Notes under the pieces: model-generated
What the model saw: only the letters and a program-made list of their open reading frames with translations
What the model was told of the DNA's origin: nothing
The model's database searches: none
NCBI GenBank assembly: GCA_023525975.1
Contig: CM042046.1
Location: 42,749,501 to 42,813,500 of the forward strand
DNA: 64,000 nucleotides
Direction: 5' to 3'
Source of the DNA: Smallanthus sonchifolius
Lineage: Eukaryota; Streptophyta; Magnoliopsida; Asterales; Asteraceae
Program-made: the position numbers and the translations under genes
In this document: one piece after another, positions 22,515 to 33,935 of the stretch
Position numbering within the stretch: the stretch's first letter is position 1
Layout: the number at the start of each line of letters is the position of its first letter

Positions 22515-23445
22515 TAGTTTGAGAGATTCAGACATTTGTGATAATGTCTGAACTTAAATTGAGAATGGGACAGAGAAAGGAATGTCAATCAGAGTAGCTC
22601 AGCCATGTAATGATAGTAGAAAGAAGGTCGTCAATGTCCTAACGTAGAACATAGACAATAAATGCCTTAGTATAGAATGTAGACAATACATGCCTTAGAA
22701 CAAGTATAAATAGTATGTGCCTTAAAGCATAAATCGAGACTTGGATGCAATGTTACCCCTGATGGGAAATGTTCAAAACCTGAGTAGTAAAGTAATGTAG
22801 TAATTTCATACCAATCTTTGTAATTAGCAATTTACCTTACTCAAGGTGTTCTAAATAACTACCTATCATGATGACATGAGTATTCCTTGTTCGCGGATAG
22901 AAATATTAATTACTAGAGGAAAGAGGTGAGGCCATACGGGTCGCAAAGGTAGACCACCGATCAATTGACAGAAAGAGGAAATTGAACACTCACTCAACGA
23001 ATCTGAATCCATCATAGTCAGGGAAAATGAGAAAGAGCACAACGTAAACCAACCACAGTGCATGGTATGATGAAAGGCCAACCTTGGATCCTACAGTTAG
23101 GGTAACTATAGTCGTGTAAGTTGCTTCAATCTTGGAAGCCACTTTTCCGGCAGCCCTATCCGAGGCTATGAAAGAAATTGGAAAGGAAATGAAAGAGGAC
23201 CCAAGAGGCAGAGAAAGAGGAAGTGATAGAAGTGTTGAAGAGACTGATAGCGACAACTAGGATGTTAAACCGTTTCGCGGAGGTAACCACAAGTCCTTCC
23301 AGGGTTGTGATCCGCCAATACTATATGGCAAGAATGATGTTATTGTTACCTATTACTGGATAAAAAGAATGAGTGTGGTTATCAACATTAGTGAGTGTCG
23401 TGATAGAACTATAACACGGACCTTTAATGTGGAAACTTCCATGTA
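22515..23445 (+). pseudogene. Remnant of Ty3/gypsy gag region
   Basis: At 23285-23443 one frame reads SFQGCDPPILYGKNDVI, then TYYWIKRM and INISECRDR. This matches the plant gypsy gag pattern (F-x-x-C-x-P-P-x-F/Y-x-G, W-I-x-x-M, F-x-I-S-x-C). Upstream, a frame with GRPPIN and EEIEHSLNESESI may be the gag N-terminus. The sequence stops resembling gag after 23445; protease, reverse transcriptase and integrase are absent, so the element is truncated and decayed. Confidence 0.65.
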
Positions 23446-23499
23446 AGACTGATGAATCGTTAAATTAATATTTTAATTCTAAAATTACAGTTTTTAGAA

Positions 23500-24428
23500 T
23501 CACATATTGTAAAAGTTAACTGAAGAATCGTGCAGATCTCCTAGCATTTTTATAGCAAATTGATTGATCAAGTTTTCATAGTCCATATCGTCTAATATTT
23601 CGTTCTCGATAACTATAATTGTCAATCCGTTAAGTTTTATTGTAACATTGCTCTTTAATAACGGGTCATATTCTGCCAACATTTCAATGGCACCCAAAAA
23701 GTTTCCATTACTCTTTTGATATAGCTTCTCGTTGATCCGCAGAATGCTAAATTATGTTTAGTAAGATACTTCACTAGTGCAATAATTCTCAACATGACTT
23801 GTTTCTAGTGATCTTTTTCTTTCTTGAACTAGTTGTATTGAAATTTATCAATTGTTTTATTAATCTTCAATCTTTGACGTATATCAACCCCATTAGTCAT
23901 ATATGTGAAATGATCCAATGTAACTCGGTGTTCTTTAAGTCGGTTGCTAGAATGTTTTCAATCCACATAACCTTTACCACCCAGGTTACCTTTCGAATGT
24001 CTTTGCTAAACACTTTACAACATAAACAAAAAACTTTGTCTAGCTCTTTCATATATACTAGCCATTCTCTATCACATTTCTTCACATTTGATAGAGTCCT
24101 AGCATACATAGATGTTGAAAAGTGTCTACCAAATTTATCCTTGGGACAATTGATAACATTAGTATCTCTTTTAGGAACTTTCTCCGTCAAAAGTTTGATC
24201 TCGTCAGAATTAAGTTCATCCAACCTTCTTCGATTAAATATATCAACAGGATTATACTCAACATATTCATCATTTAGATTAGACTCAACATGTTTTTTTC
24301 TCTTCAATGCTCTTCAACATGTTTTTTATGGATAAACTTTTCTAAAACTCCCGTTTAAGACTTTTTCATTTCTTCATCTAGTTTTCTTTTTTTCGTTTTT
24401 GACTACCGAATAGCTCTTTAGGAGACAT
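23500..24428 (-). pseudogene. Decayed hAT transposase N-terminal fragment (TTF-type zinc finger)
   Basis: A start at 24428 reads MSPKELFGSQKRKK, the usual opening of ZMYM1-like hAT proteins. The frame is lost and stops occur before FIHKKHVE. Then one frame from about 24307 to 23897 has FGRHFSTSMYARTL, CDREWLVYMKELDKVFCLCC and KVFS: the TTF-type zinc finger of this family. Further down, NEKLYQKSNGNFLGAIEML and AEYDPLLKSN match the region following the finger, again after a frame change. The catalytic part is missing. Confidence 0.75.
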
Positions 24429-24596
24429 AATTTCTAAAAATGATATCAAAATTTGAATAACTAATATTCTAACCAAGCACAGCAACATGATAATGTAAAA
24501 AAAAAACAATGGTTGGATGGAACTTACTTGCCTAAGTGTTTATTAAATATATTATTATTTGAAAACTTCAAACTACAACTTCAATTAACCAATGGG

Positions 24597-24707
24597 GTTA
24601 GTGGCCCATTGATAGACGAAAATCCTCTAGAAACACTAAGAATTGAAGAAGTCATGGGTTCAAATCACACTCTCATAGGAATAAACAAATTTGTCTTAAA
24701 AAACAAC
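24597..24707 (+). mobile_element. Possible short SINE
   Basis: TTAGTGGCCCATTGATAG resembles an A box, GGGTTCAAATC a B box, and the stretch ends in a short A-rich tail. There is no second copy in this window for comparison. Confidence 0.3.
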
Positions 24708-24719
24708 TTCAATTCATAA

Positions 24720-25009
24720 TTGGAAAGTTTAAATGCATTTTACACATGTTCACGAACCACATTTTTGTAGTCAATTAATTAATTTCTTATCATAAGGTGT
24801 CATCGTTGGAAAAGAATATGCATTGACCAAGAAGAAGTGCTAAAGTTCATTAGGAAAATCTTTAAAACATGATCCATCACATGTTGAATTTTCTAATCCT
24901 TTATTAACTATAGTAATATCTTGTAGAGATAGCCTAAACTAGTCCCACTTAAAATATAATTATATTTTTAGTTAAAATAACAAAAAAAATGGTTGCTCAA
25001 CTTTATACC
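24720..25009. other. No gene seen
   Basis: AT-rich sequence between SINE-like fragments. Confidence 0.5.
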
Positions 25010-25107
25010 ATTTGGGAGATGGCCTAATGGTAAGAGCAAAACCTTTTAACACCAAGGTACTGGGTTCAAGTTACGAGAAGCTTAAGAAATTTATCTTTAA
25101 AAAAAAA
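25010..25107 (+). mobile_element. Short tRNA-derived SINE
   Basis: A box GATGGCCTAATGGTAAGAGC, B box GGGTTCAAGTTAC and a poly(A) tail from 25098. It is too short and diverged in the B box to be a tRNA gene. Confidence 0.5.
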
Positions 25108-25393
25108 GAAAAAAATAATAATAATTATGATTTTTTTACTTTACTCTTTTTTTAAATCATTTTATGTTGCTTAACGTTTAAAAATAATAATATGCAGGTC
25201 GTCAAAATAGAGCATTACAAATTTTAAATCTTTCCCGTGAAACATACGAGTTTAAAAACCTAGCTAACATTTATAAAGAATAAAAAGTTAGGTACGAATT
25301 GCTATATGTTTTTTCATTAAGAATTTTTAAGAAAGAAAATAAATGGTAAATGATACATTTAATATTTGAAAGGTATCTACATTTATGACGCTT

Positions 25394-26271
25394 TAAAGAA
25401 AAATAATAAAAGAAATATGTCGGTGGCAAAACACAAGTAAACTGCCCAGATTCATCAGCTGGTCAAACCAATCAGACTCTGCACGAGCGGGCGACCATTC
25501 CATTTCCGCCACCTCTTCACGCCGGCCGGCCAACAACCACCATTTTCGTTCCATTTTCCGATTTCTTCGCCGCCGATTCAACATCTTACACAGGTATCTC
25601 TCTCTCTCTCTATCTCTCAAATTTTACATGTATCAATGTTCTTCATCTTCGAAAACGGGGAGATTATGTCGCTAGATCTTCAAATTGTTGATTTTTTCTG
25701 CTCACTTTTTAGTTTTTCATCTTTTTTAACAGTCAATTTCACTGCTACGATTCCGATTCTCTGTTACCTTATTTTTTTCCCTTTGTACGGACTACTTTTT
25801 TGGTATAAAGTTGATTTTATTTCTATTGTGTGTGTGCATGATTCGTAAGCGAGAACGTACTACCGTGTTTCGCCCTTATTCTCGTTTCCATAAGAAGGAT
25901 TTGAAACCCTAATTTGATTCGCTAATCGTGATTTAGTTTAGTTAGGGTTTATTTGTATTTTGTTCTCCAGCTAGGGTTTAACCACACACATTTGGGCGTA
26001 TGCTATGCATTTGGTGGATTTGCGTATTTAGTTGTAAAATTAGTTGTAATATCAATAACTAGGGTTTACGGCTGATCAATTTTGTCAAATTTTAATAAAT
26101 TGCTGGAGTTTAACCCGACATATTTGGGCATATGCTAGACATTTGGTGGTTTAGATTACTTGCATACGAAATTATTTGTAATATCGATAACTAGGGTTTA
26201 TGGCTGATCAATTTTGCATCTTTTTACAAATTGCAGGAGTGAGTTTTTGAGTTGTTTTTTTTTGCAAAATA
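25394..26271 (+). promoter_or_regulatory. 5' leader with intron of the gene at 26272
   Basis: A GC-richer leader (25480-25593) ends CACAG|GTATCTCTC, a good donor. The acceptor TTGCAG lies at 26231-26236, giving a 643-bp leader intron (25594-26236) with a CT run directly after the donor. A second leader exon (26237-26271) joins the ATG. Leader introns of this kind are common in plant genes. Confidence 0.6.
25975..26236. repeat. Tandem duplication of about 125 bp that copies the splice acceptor
   Basis: ATTTGGGCGTATGCTATGCA...AACTAGGGTTTACGGCTGAT...AAATTGCTGGAGT recurs as ATTTGGGCATATGCTAGACA...AACTAGGGTTTATGGCTGAT...AAATTGCAGGAGT. The upstream copy has CT where the functional acceptor has CA. 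Confidence 0.88.
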
Positions 26272-26976
26272 ATGGATAATAAGGTCAGTGTGGATCAATT
26301 GGGGGTCACAGGAAATGTTTCTTGTAAAGTTATCGACAAAATGGATGCGCATTCTGCTGACATGGAAACCGATGAGATCCTTCATCTGTCGTTGTCACCA
26401 GCAGTTGATAAGGGTGGAATTGCTTTGAGGCCTATAACTCCGGAATCCAACAAAGAGAGTTCAGAGTTGATGTCATCTTCACCTCCATCAACAGGCTTCT
26501 GTTTGACTGAAAATGATGACGACATTGACAGCCCGAGGACACCAAAAGCCGCAGTTTTTGACCCGTTTGCCCCTGGTCCGGACAACTTATTGCTAGCTCC
26601 TCGTAGCATGAAGTATCTTCAAGAATCGCGTAGTTATGTTGAAAGGAAACTTAGTTTTAACTCAGTTATGACAAAAAATGATTGTAAACATGTTTCTGAA
26701 AGCGCCCTTGAGGATGATGCTGATGATGATATGTTATTGGAGGCTGTTTATGACTCCCTTTTGGAATGCATTATAGCCAAACAGGCAGAGGGTATCCTTG
26801 GTGAGATCTCAGCCGTTGATTCTTCAAGTCCTGACTCATTCACGACACCTCCTTTTGCCCCTCGTCTTACTGGTATTGCCGAGACGTGCCCTGACGCTCC
26901 TTTGAAGCCTGTCAAGAAATCAAGGTACATTGATCTCAGTTTGTGCAGAAAGCTTGAATTTGGTTTTGAAGTATAA
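26272..26976 (+). CDS. Conserved plant protein of unknown function, 234 residues
   Basis: A single coding exon. The protein is acidic and Ser/Pro-rich, with no signal peptide or membrane segment. Two blocks look like conserved family signatures: SPRTPKAAVFDPFAPGP near residues 87-103, followed by LLLAP, and SRYIDLSLCRKLEF near the C-terminus. Several Ser/Thr-Pro pairs (TPES, SPRTP, TPP) are possible proline-directed kinase sites. I recall plant proteins with the TPK-x-x-VFDPFAPGP motif but cannot name a function. The start is supported by the leader intron acceptor 35 bp upstream and by the lack of an earlier in-frame ATG after it. Possibly nuclear, but that is inference only. Confidence 0.8.
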   Translation: MDNKVSVDQLGVTGNVSCKVIDKMDAHSADMETDEILHLSLSPAVDKGGIALRPITPESNKESSELMSSSPPSTGFCLTENDDDIDSPRTPKAAVFDPFAPGPDNLLLAPRSMKYLQESRSYVERKLSFNSVMTKNDCKHVSESALEDDADDDMLLEAVYDSLLECIIAKQAEGILGEISAVDSSSPDSFTTPPFAPRLTGIAETCPDAPLKPVKKSRYIDLSLCRKLEFGFEV

Positions 26977-26999
26977 ACATAATATTATCTTCTCTAAGC

Positions 27000-27661
27000 A
27001 AGCTAAAATGGGTAATTTGTAGTGGTAATCAAAGGCTAACCTTATTTCGGTTCTAGAGTTAGTAATTTTGTTTAGTAACAACTGATTCTGATAAATATGT
27101 GTGCTGGTTAAGCTGGGCATGTTGTCTGTATGGATGTGGTATTGTACTACTGATCTCATAATTCTTAAACCGATTGCAGAAAATTGTTTTATATTTCTTT
27201 TGTCGGAGTTAACATTTTTTGTTGTTTGATTGTATGCTTGTTTTTGTATATTTACTCTGGTGTTTATAGGATTGGTATGATATTAGATTGAGCACTGAAT
27301 TATCCAAGCAATGTACCAAATGTAAACATTATGTCTTGTGAAATGAGACATGCATGGTCATGTGGTACTTGTTAAGCCATGGTTGTCTCCTTAGCCTTGG
27401 TTCATTGCTTCTTCAAACTTTAACTTATAAGCTTGGATAAACATACACAATACCGTGTAAGTAGACTGACTGATTATTATACGGATATTTGATCTAGTCA
27501 GTATCTGCATAAGCATGTAACGCATTGTTGGCCGAGTGCTAAATAGACACAATGAGAACTCATACTCGAAGATACTTTAGAATATGTTTCATCACAATTA
27601 TAAGTGCGTCTATAAAAATGAGAAATCTTGTTGATACAAAAGCATGTTAGGAATCAGAGTA
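27000..27661. other. 3' flank and intergenic stretch, no gene
   Basis: AT-rich sequence with no reading frame of note; probably contains the 3' UTR of the preceding gene. Confidence 0.5.
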
Positions 27662-27872
27662 GGTATGCAAGTAGAGGTGCTCAAAAGAACCGGAACCGAA
27701 TCCGATCTGATGGATTATCCGAAACCGGATCCGTCTAGAACCGGTTTTTTTGGGACCGGATTGGATTTTGTGAGAACCGGCGGATCCAGAACCGGTTCTG
27801 ATTTTTTTGACGGATCGGACAAAAATCGGACAAAATGGAACCGGTTTTTTCCGGACAATTTGGAACCGGTTA

Positions 27873-27883
27873 TAGCCGTTGGA
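27873..27883 (-). promoter_or_regulatory. MSA-like motif upstream of the hAT transposase
   Basis: The minus strand reads TCCAACGGCTA, a full match to the MSA consensus YCYAACGGYYA. Two more AACGGCTA cores follow within the palindrome at 27894-27911. Confidence 0.4.
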
Positions 27884-27893
27884 AGAAAAAAAA

Positions 27894-27911
27894 AACGGCT
27901 ATATAGCCGTT
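27894..27911. repeat. Perfect palindrome in the transposon leader
   Basis: AACGGCTATATAGCCGTT, extended on both sides by A and T runs so that the perfect inverted repeat is longer still. It lies about 40 bp upstream of the TATA box. Confidence 0.9.
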
Positions 27912-27949
27912 TTTTTGTTTTTTTTTTGTTTTTAAGGCTTGAAACTTAG

Positions 27950-27957
27950 TATAAATA
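27950..27957 (+). promoter_or_regulatory. TATA box of the hAT transposase
   Basis: TATAAATA, 110 bp upstream of the ATG at 28067. Confidence 0.6.
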
Positions 27958-28066
27958 GGTATTGGGTGTATGGGTTAGTTCCCCACAACATTCTAGCTCT
28001 CAAAACTCAAACACGCTCTCAAAACGCAAAAAAACGTTCACTTTACGCAAAAAAAAAAACGCTCTC

Positions 28067-30157
28067 ATGGCTTCCGCTTCCGCAAGCACTAAAAATTCGG
28101 TTGGTGGTTCTACTAGCGATGTCACGGTGGTGTCAATACTTCCTTGCTCTCGAAACCAAGAGATATGGGCTTATTTCGATTTATGTGAAATGTCGAACGG
28201 TTCGCAAAAGGCTCGTTGCAAACGTTGTGGTAGAATTTTGGGTGCGGCGGGAAATAGCACTTTGAGGAAACATATTGCTAGTCACGTAAAACACACTCAA
28301 GGTGAAGATCAAACTCAAATTGGTAGGGATGGAGGAGTTTGGCAATACAATGTCGAGAGGGTTCGTGAGAGAATGGCACATTTCGTCATTCAAGAAGGAT
28401 TGTCTTTTGATCACTTTGATAATCCGCGCTTGACGAGGATGATACAAGAGACGCCTCAACCGAGTTACACAAATGTAAGTCGTTCTACTTTGAGAAGAGA
28501 TTGTTTAAAAATGTGGAAAAGAGCTAAAAAAGAATTAATTTTAGGTTTTGAAAATTTAAATACCGGCATTAACTTAACAACGGACGTTTGGTCCGCTCCA
28601 CATGGTTTACCCGAATCGTACCTTTGCGTTACCGCACATTGGGTTCAACCGGAGTCGTGGCAAATGATGAAGCGTACGATTGCGTTTGATTATTTTGGAT
28701 ATCCACATACCGGCGAAAACTTATTTTATATTTTAGACTCGGTAATTCAAACTTATAAAATTCAACCAAAAATATTTTCAATATCTTTTGATAACGCTTC
28801 AAATAACACAAACGCGGTGGAAAAACTAAAAATAAAATATGAACCGCCTTGTAACGGTGTTTTTTTTCATAGTCGATGTGTTGCAATCATCATTAACTTG
28901 GTTGTGCAAGACGGTCTAAACGTCCAAGAAATAAGAGACGTAAAAGAAAATTTTAAAGTTATGTTACGTGAAGTTTTTAGCACAAGCAAAAAAAGATATA
29001 TAAACTATAGAAACTTGTGTCAACAAACGGATTCCATCTTTTTAGGTCCGAATTGGGACGTACCTACTAGATGGAACTCGACATGGAAAATGTTTGAATC
29101 GGCCTTAAGGCAAAGAGTTACTTTAAAACATTTTCATGATGAACTAGTACAAAAGAAACGTTGTTCACAAAAATTTGATAATATAAGTTGGGATATGATC
29201 GAGAAACTAACTAATTTGCTTGAGGTTTTTAAAAATGCAACTACATGTTTATCGGGAGTTTATTATCCCACATCTTCGCTAATACTTCAACAATTATATT
29301 TAATATGTAATAAATTAAAAAAGTTTGAATATCATGGCCCTATTTTTGAAAAAATGGTAAAACCTATGAAAGCTAAATTTAAAAAATATTTTTCGGAAAT
29401 GCCGGCCGTTGTTACATGTTCGGCCGCGTTAAACCCAACGATTAATGTAACCGGTGTTGAAACATTAATTGGATCAATATCGGATGATTTAAATATGTTC
29501 GAGGAAGACCCAAATTTTGAATTAAAGGCAATAAGGGATTTCAATTCGGCTTTTAATAATATGTTTGATTATTATTTACGCAAATATGGTGGAAGTGGTG
29601 ATCCATCAAACATACGTGAATCAATGGGTTCGGGTTCAAGTTCTAGTAGTTTAAGGAACCCGATGCTAAATTTATTTAACATTTTAAGAAACGAAAATAC
29701 TAAACGAGCTCGTGGAACCACACCAAGTAGCGAGCTTGGGAGATATCAAGCAACCGACTTTATTTCAACTCTAAGATCCGAAGAGTTTGAAAACTTTGAT
29801 ATCTTAAGTTGGTGGCAAGGAAGGGAAACTCAATATCCCGTTTTAGCCGCAATGACCTGTGACCTACTAACCGTCCAAGCTTCTACGGTAGCTTCGGAAT
29901 CTGCTTTTTCTCTTAGTGGCAGGGTTTTATCTATTCGAAGAACGAGGCTTACACCGGAAACTATGGAGATGTGTATTTGCTTGAAGGACCATTTGGATGC
30001 CGCCGAACGTGTACAACATGTTGCAAAACTAGAAGGCGAGCTTGACATTGAACAAGAAATACATGAATTCGAAGTAGAACAAGGGGCGGCGAATCCACTT
30101 TCGGACAAAGAACAAGCTTATGATGAAGTCCAACGCATCTCAAGCGAAGAAGAATGA
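28067..30157 (+). CDS. hAT transposase, RICESLEEPER-like, 696 residues, uninterrupted
   Basis: I chose the ATG at 28067 (MASASASTKN) because the upstream in-frame ATG at 27962 lies almost on the TATA box. Residues about 30-75 form a BED zinc finger with C51, C54, H69 and H73. The DDE core follows: TTDVWSAP (first Asp, about 173), SFDNASNN (second Asp, about 242) and the RW motif in VPTRWNSTW. A middle domain of the DUF4413 type lies around SDDLNMFEEDPNFELKA, and the C-terminal hAT dimerisation domain runs from FDILSWWQ through ASTVASESAFS to CLKDHLDA. The protein would act in the nucleus to cut and paste the element. One deviation stands out: the motif after the second Asp reads HSRCVAIIINL, so the His of the usual CxxH is Ile. 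The frame is otherwise complete, which suggests recent activity. Confidence 0.93.
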   Translation: MASASASTKNSVGGSTSDVTVVSILPCSRNQEIWAYFDLCEMSNGSQKARCKRCGRILGAAGNSTLRKHIASHVKHTQGEDQTQIGRDGGVWQYNVERVRERMAHFVIQEGLSFDHFDNPRLTRMIQETPQPSYTNVSRSTLRRDCLKMWKRAKKELILGFENLNTGINLTTDVWSAPHGLPESYLCVTAHWVQPESWQMMKRTIAFDYFGYPHTGENLFYILDSVIQTYKIQPKIFSISFDNASNNTNAVEKLKIKYEPPCNGVFFHSRCVAIIINLVVQDGLNVQEIRDVKENFKVMLREVFSTSKKRYINYRNLCQQTDSIFLGPNWDVPTRWNSTWKMFESALRQRVTLKHFHDELVQKKRCSQKFDNISWDMIEKLTNLLEVFKNATTCLSGVYYPTSSLILQQLYLICNKLKKFEYHGPIFEKMVKPMKAKFKKYFSEMPAVVTCSAALNPTINVTGVETLIGSISDDLNMFEEDPNFELKAIRDFNSAFNNMFDYYLRKYGGSGDPSNIRESMGSGSSSSSLRNPMLNLFNILRNENTKRARGTTPSSELGRYQATDFISTLRSEEFENFDILSWWQGRETQYPVLAAMTCDLLTVQASTVASESAFSLSGRVLSIRRTRLTPETMEMCICLKDHLDAAERVQHVAKLEGELDIEQEIHEFEVEQGAANPLSDKEQAYDEVQRISSEEE

Positions 30158-30562
30158 AAACCGATGTTACAAAGACTACGACGAAGAAGATTGAAAACAT
30201 AATAAATAATATATATTTTGTGATTCAATTATGTTTTTTGTATTTTTTTTTACGAACTATTGTTAAATCACTTAAAAAAAGCTACAAAATAAATAAAACA
30301 TGTATTTTATAGTGTATTTTTGTTATTTTTTTAAATTTTGTTTTTAAAAAAAAAATCGGGTGGAACCGGTTTTTTTTGTCCGGTCCGGTTCCATAAATCC
30401 GGTCCGGTCCCAATAGGTTCCAAGTCTCCACTCTCTTAACCGGATCTTTTCCGGAACCGTTTCCATTGGATCCGGTTGTTGACCATCGTTGACGGAACCG
30501 GTCCGGATCTGATCCGGATCCGGTTCCGAAAAAAAACCGGTTTGTGCACCTCTAGGTATGCA

Positions 30563-31240
30563 TGCAGTGGAAACAAACACACATACACGCATAAACGATA
30601 AAAACAGAAAGCATGTAAAAGACACAAGAATATAACTTAGTTTGGTTTTGGTGTGAAACCTACTTTTGTTAGGAATCTTGTTGATAGTTAACAAAAAATG
30701 GGCTCATACCTCATAACTTCCGCTTTTGTTCCTATCAACGGCCCAGTTCCAAGGCCCAAATCAGGAGCCCATGAATTCAAAATCCATAACCCAACAACGC
30801 ATTCCCATTGTTGCTGAGTGAGTAAACATCAAATGATAGTAAACACCAATTACGACCCTTTTTTGGTTTCAGATTTTTTTAATGGTTATTATTCTATTTT
30901 TTTTATTAATTATAATATTTTTTTATTAATGATAATATTTTTTTTAATATCTATGGTCCTGACTCTTGGGTGTGTTCGATTTTGTAATAATTATTATCAT
31001 TTGAGCTAATTTCTTTTAGCTTATAATTTTAACAAATTATAATTTCTAAAAGTTTAGGTAAACATCATGCATTTTAAGTTTTAATTTAATTTATTTATGG
31101 TTTGTTTGACTTTCTGAACAGTATACCAAAATTAAAATACTTGCAACACGTTGACCAACATAAAAACTACAAATTTGCTACGATTTGTTCAAGAAAAAGA
31201 AGAAAAGAATTGTCAGGAACTACTCACAACATGTTGTAAC
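30563..31240. other. No gene seen
   Basis: AT-rich intergenic sequence after the hAT element. Confidence 0.5.
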
Positions 31241-31470
31241 AAGTACATGTTTTGACCACGTGGCCGTGGGTTCGAGTCTCATGGATGGCTCTAATGAAGA
31301 AACAAAACCTTCCACTTAGGGTAAAAGGGCCGGTTTCCACATGGATTCAGACTTCTAGGGATCTAGCCGGTGACCTATTCCGATCTGCAAGACTAAAAAT
31401 ACAGCCTCATCATAGGGAGGGGAGAGTCCCCGTGACCCGACTCCGGCGTGAGAATAATTAATTGTATTCC
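31241..31470 (+). mobile_element. Possible SINE-like element
   Basis: GTGGGTTCGAGTCTC at 31267 matches a pol III B box, and the following 200 bp are GC-richer than the surroundings with a body (GGGCCGGTTTCCACATGG, GTCCCCGTGACCCGAC) typical of tRNA-derived repeats. An A box and a tail are not clear. Confidence 0.35.
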
Positions 31471-32934
31471 GATCAAGGTTAAGGTGAGTAGAGAGAGCGA
31501 AAAAGAGAGAGCTTTTTTCTCTTATTTATGCCCCTCACATGATGCATGTATTCGCATGTCACCATCATGATTGCTTGTGTGGCACACTATTTTACCTGGA
31601 TTTATTATCATCTCTCTCCTCCTATTGGTGGTCATGTTATACCATTTGATGTGGAATCGAATCCATATGCCCATCTCGAGCCTTTATGCTTGTTTGGGCT
31701 TTGTCATGGGCCGGGTGTGCTACCTTACCTTTTCAGTTTTCAACAAACAAAATCCTCGACCACCTAGGACATTTTAAGAATCATTTATCAAACAGAAAAC
31801 TTTAATATAAATCTTAGTTGATATTAATTGTTAATAATGAAGTATACATTTTTATAGTACGGAATTCACCCATAGTGTAATTTAAGGCTATGTATTTAAC
31901 TTGTAGTGTGTAATTAGTTTCTAATTTAGCTTGCTTGTAATTCAACTCGTGTTGATTTGAATCGAGCTATTTAGCTCCTATAAACATCCAGTTCTAGCCA
32001 ACAATGACTTGTTCCGATAAATTTTTTATATAAGCTTCTATTTTTAATAATTTTATGTTGCTGAGTTTATTTATACGATAAAAGAAAATATATGAATATT
32101 ATTTATTACAACCACAAATGAGACATCTAATAATTGTTGTTAGACGTATTCTTTTGCTTTTTTACTTTATAAAGATAAAGGCAAAGGTTTTTAATTAAAA
32201 AAAACAAAAAAAAGTATCATTATATCATCAAAAAGAAATATTATTATCTCCTAATTTTCTAATCAACATTACCTTTAAAAATGTTGTTTTTCTTCAAACT
32301 AGTGCTAAGTGTGGCTAGGTTTTAAATATAATTTATATTAAAATATAGGGAGCATAGGCACGTCACAACAATATTTTTAGAATTTTAAAAAACATTACGT
32401 TATATTGGTAAAATAAATTATATTTGACCTAAGTTAGTTTTGAATAAAATTCATATTCAAACGGAGACAGATAAACACGTCATAACGGTGTATTATGAAT
32501 TTTGTAAAACAATAATTTTAATTGGGTATAGCTTTTTTTTTTAAAACAGAAATCCAATAAACACAGCTAGCCAGCAACTAGCAAAACGTTACATAGATGA
32601 GGAAATAAAATACAACAAAAAATAGAAGATCACCAGGCAATGGTAACCTATATTCTATATAGGAATGCGTATCAAAATCTTAAAATTCTCAAATATGATT
32701 CTCCATACAAGTGAATACGTTTGAAAAGTAGCTAGGATCGGAGCATGCCCCATGTTCACTTAATATATTATTAAATGTGGCAATCCCATTTTGACTCTAT
32801 AGAAAACAAAAAGGGTAAAATAAAATATTTTACATCTTACACGTAACACACGTTTTATATTTTGAGGGATGTTCAATACGAAATTAAATTTGTGTTAAAC
32901 CATAGAAATACATAAACGCTTATACATATCTATA
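31471..32934. other. No gene seen
   Basis: AT-rich sequence; short frames at 31546-31777 show no domain. Confidence 0.5.
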
Positions 32935-33640
32935 TCTATACTATTATATAATACATATATATAATACATATTAGGTTATATACCCATGTATTACACGGGG
33001 ATGCTTAATAAAAAATAAAACTACAATAATGTGTAAAAAAAATTTAAAATAATGTGTAAAACAAAAAATAAAATCCTTTGTTTTCTTAATTAAGTAATAA
33101 TTAGAATTCAAACTTTATATTATTCTTTCTTAAAATAAAAACATTAAAATAATTAAATTTCAAAATTTATACTTACTTAAAATAGGAAAAAATAAAATAT
33201 AATAATGAAAAAAAAATATAGTGATTACAAGTGGTATTTTTTGAATCATTTATTAGAATAAGGATTAGAAGATAAGGTTATTATTTAATAAAAAAATTAA
33301 AACACTTAAGACAATTTTTTTTACATAATGAACATATTAACAATGAATGAAAAGTGTTTAATTATCATTATACCCTTAAAATTAAGACTTTTACTCATAA
33401 TTAATTATTAGGTTGTCATAAATAAATGTAAGAGTAAATGGTAACCTCATTTAATATTTGTAAAAATATTGGGTTCTCACCATAGTTAGTTATTGGGTAA
33501 AAATATTGGTTCCATAAAACCATGTAAAAATATTAGGTTCCATAAAACTATGTAAAAATACAACAATAGCTTTTTAACTCGTAAATGTATGTTTGTAATT
33601 TATACGGGATCTCCGTCGCATCGCGCGGGTTCCCTACTAG
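32935..33640 (+). mobile_element. Helitron-like non-autonomous element, 706 bp
   Basis: It begins TCTATACTATTATATAAT after an A and ends CGCGCGGGTTCCCTACTAG before a T: TC start, CTAG end and A/T insertion site are the Helitron signature. An imperfect hairpin (CCGTCGC/GCGCGGG) precedes the end. A CCATGTATTACACGGGG hairpin near the 5' end resembles the 3' hairpin of the element at 39799. There is no coding capacity. Confidence 0.7.
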
Positions 33641-33935
33641 TTATTACTTAATTCTTAATTTATATTTATACTATATAATAAATAAATATTTTTTCATTCT
33701 ACGTATCACCTCCATATTCATTCTTATTAAATAAACCTATATCTTTTAATAATAACATATTTTTTTAATAAAATACTAGTTATACTAATAAAACACATTT
33801 ATTTTAAATTATCTTTTATTATAAGAAAACTTTAAAATCTAATTATATGAAACACACCACTTTTTAAAAACAACAAAACTTTAACGCGCGGAAGACTTAA
33901 ACCCAGGAATTTTTTTTTTTTTTTTCTTTTTTTTT

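Larger units (their letters stand above)
27670..30554 (+). mobile_element. hAT transposon, 2885 bp, with 8-bp target duplication
   Basis: GGTATGCA flanks the element at 27662-27669 and 30555-30562, an 8-bp duplication as expected for hAT. The ends are inverted repeats: TAGAGGTGC(T/A)CAAA on the left and its reverse complement on the right; the left end has two extra bases (AG) outside it. Both subterminal regions are packed with AACCGGTT and GGATCCG words, the likely transposase binding sites. A single long reading frame for the transposase fills the interior. Confidence 0.92.
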
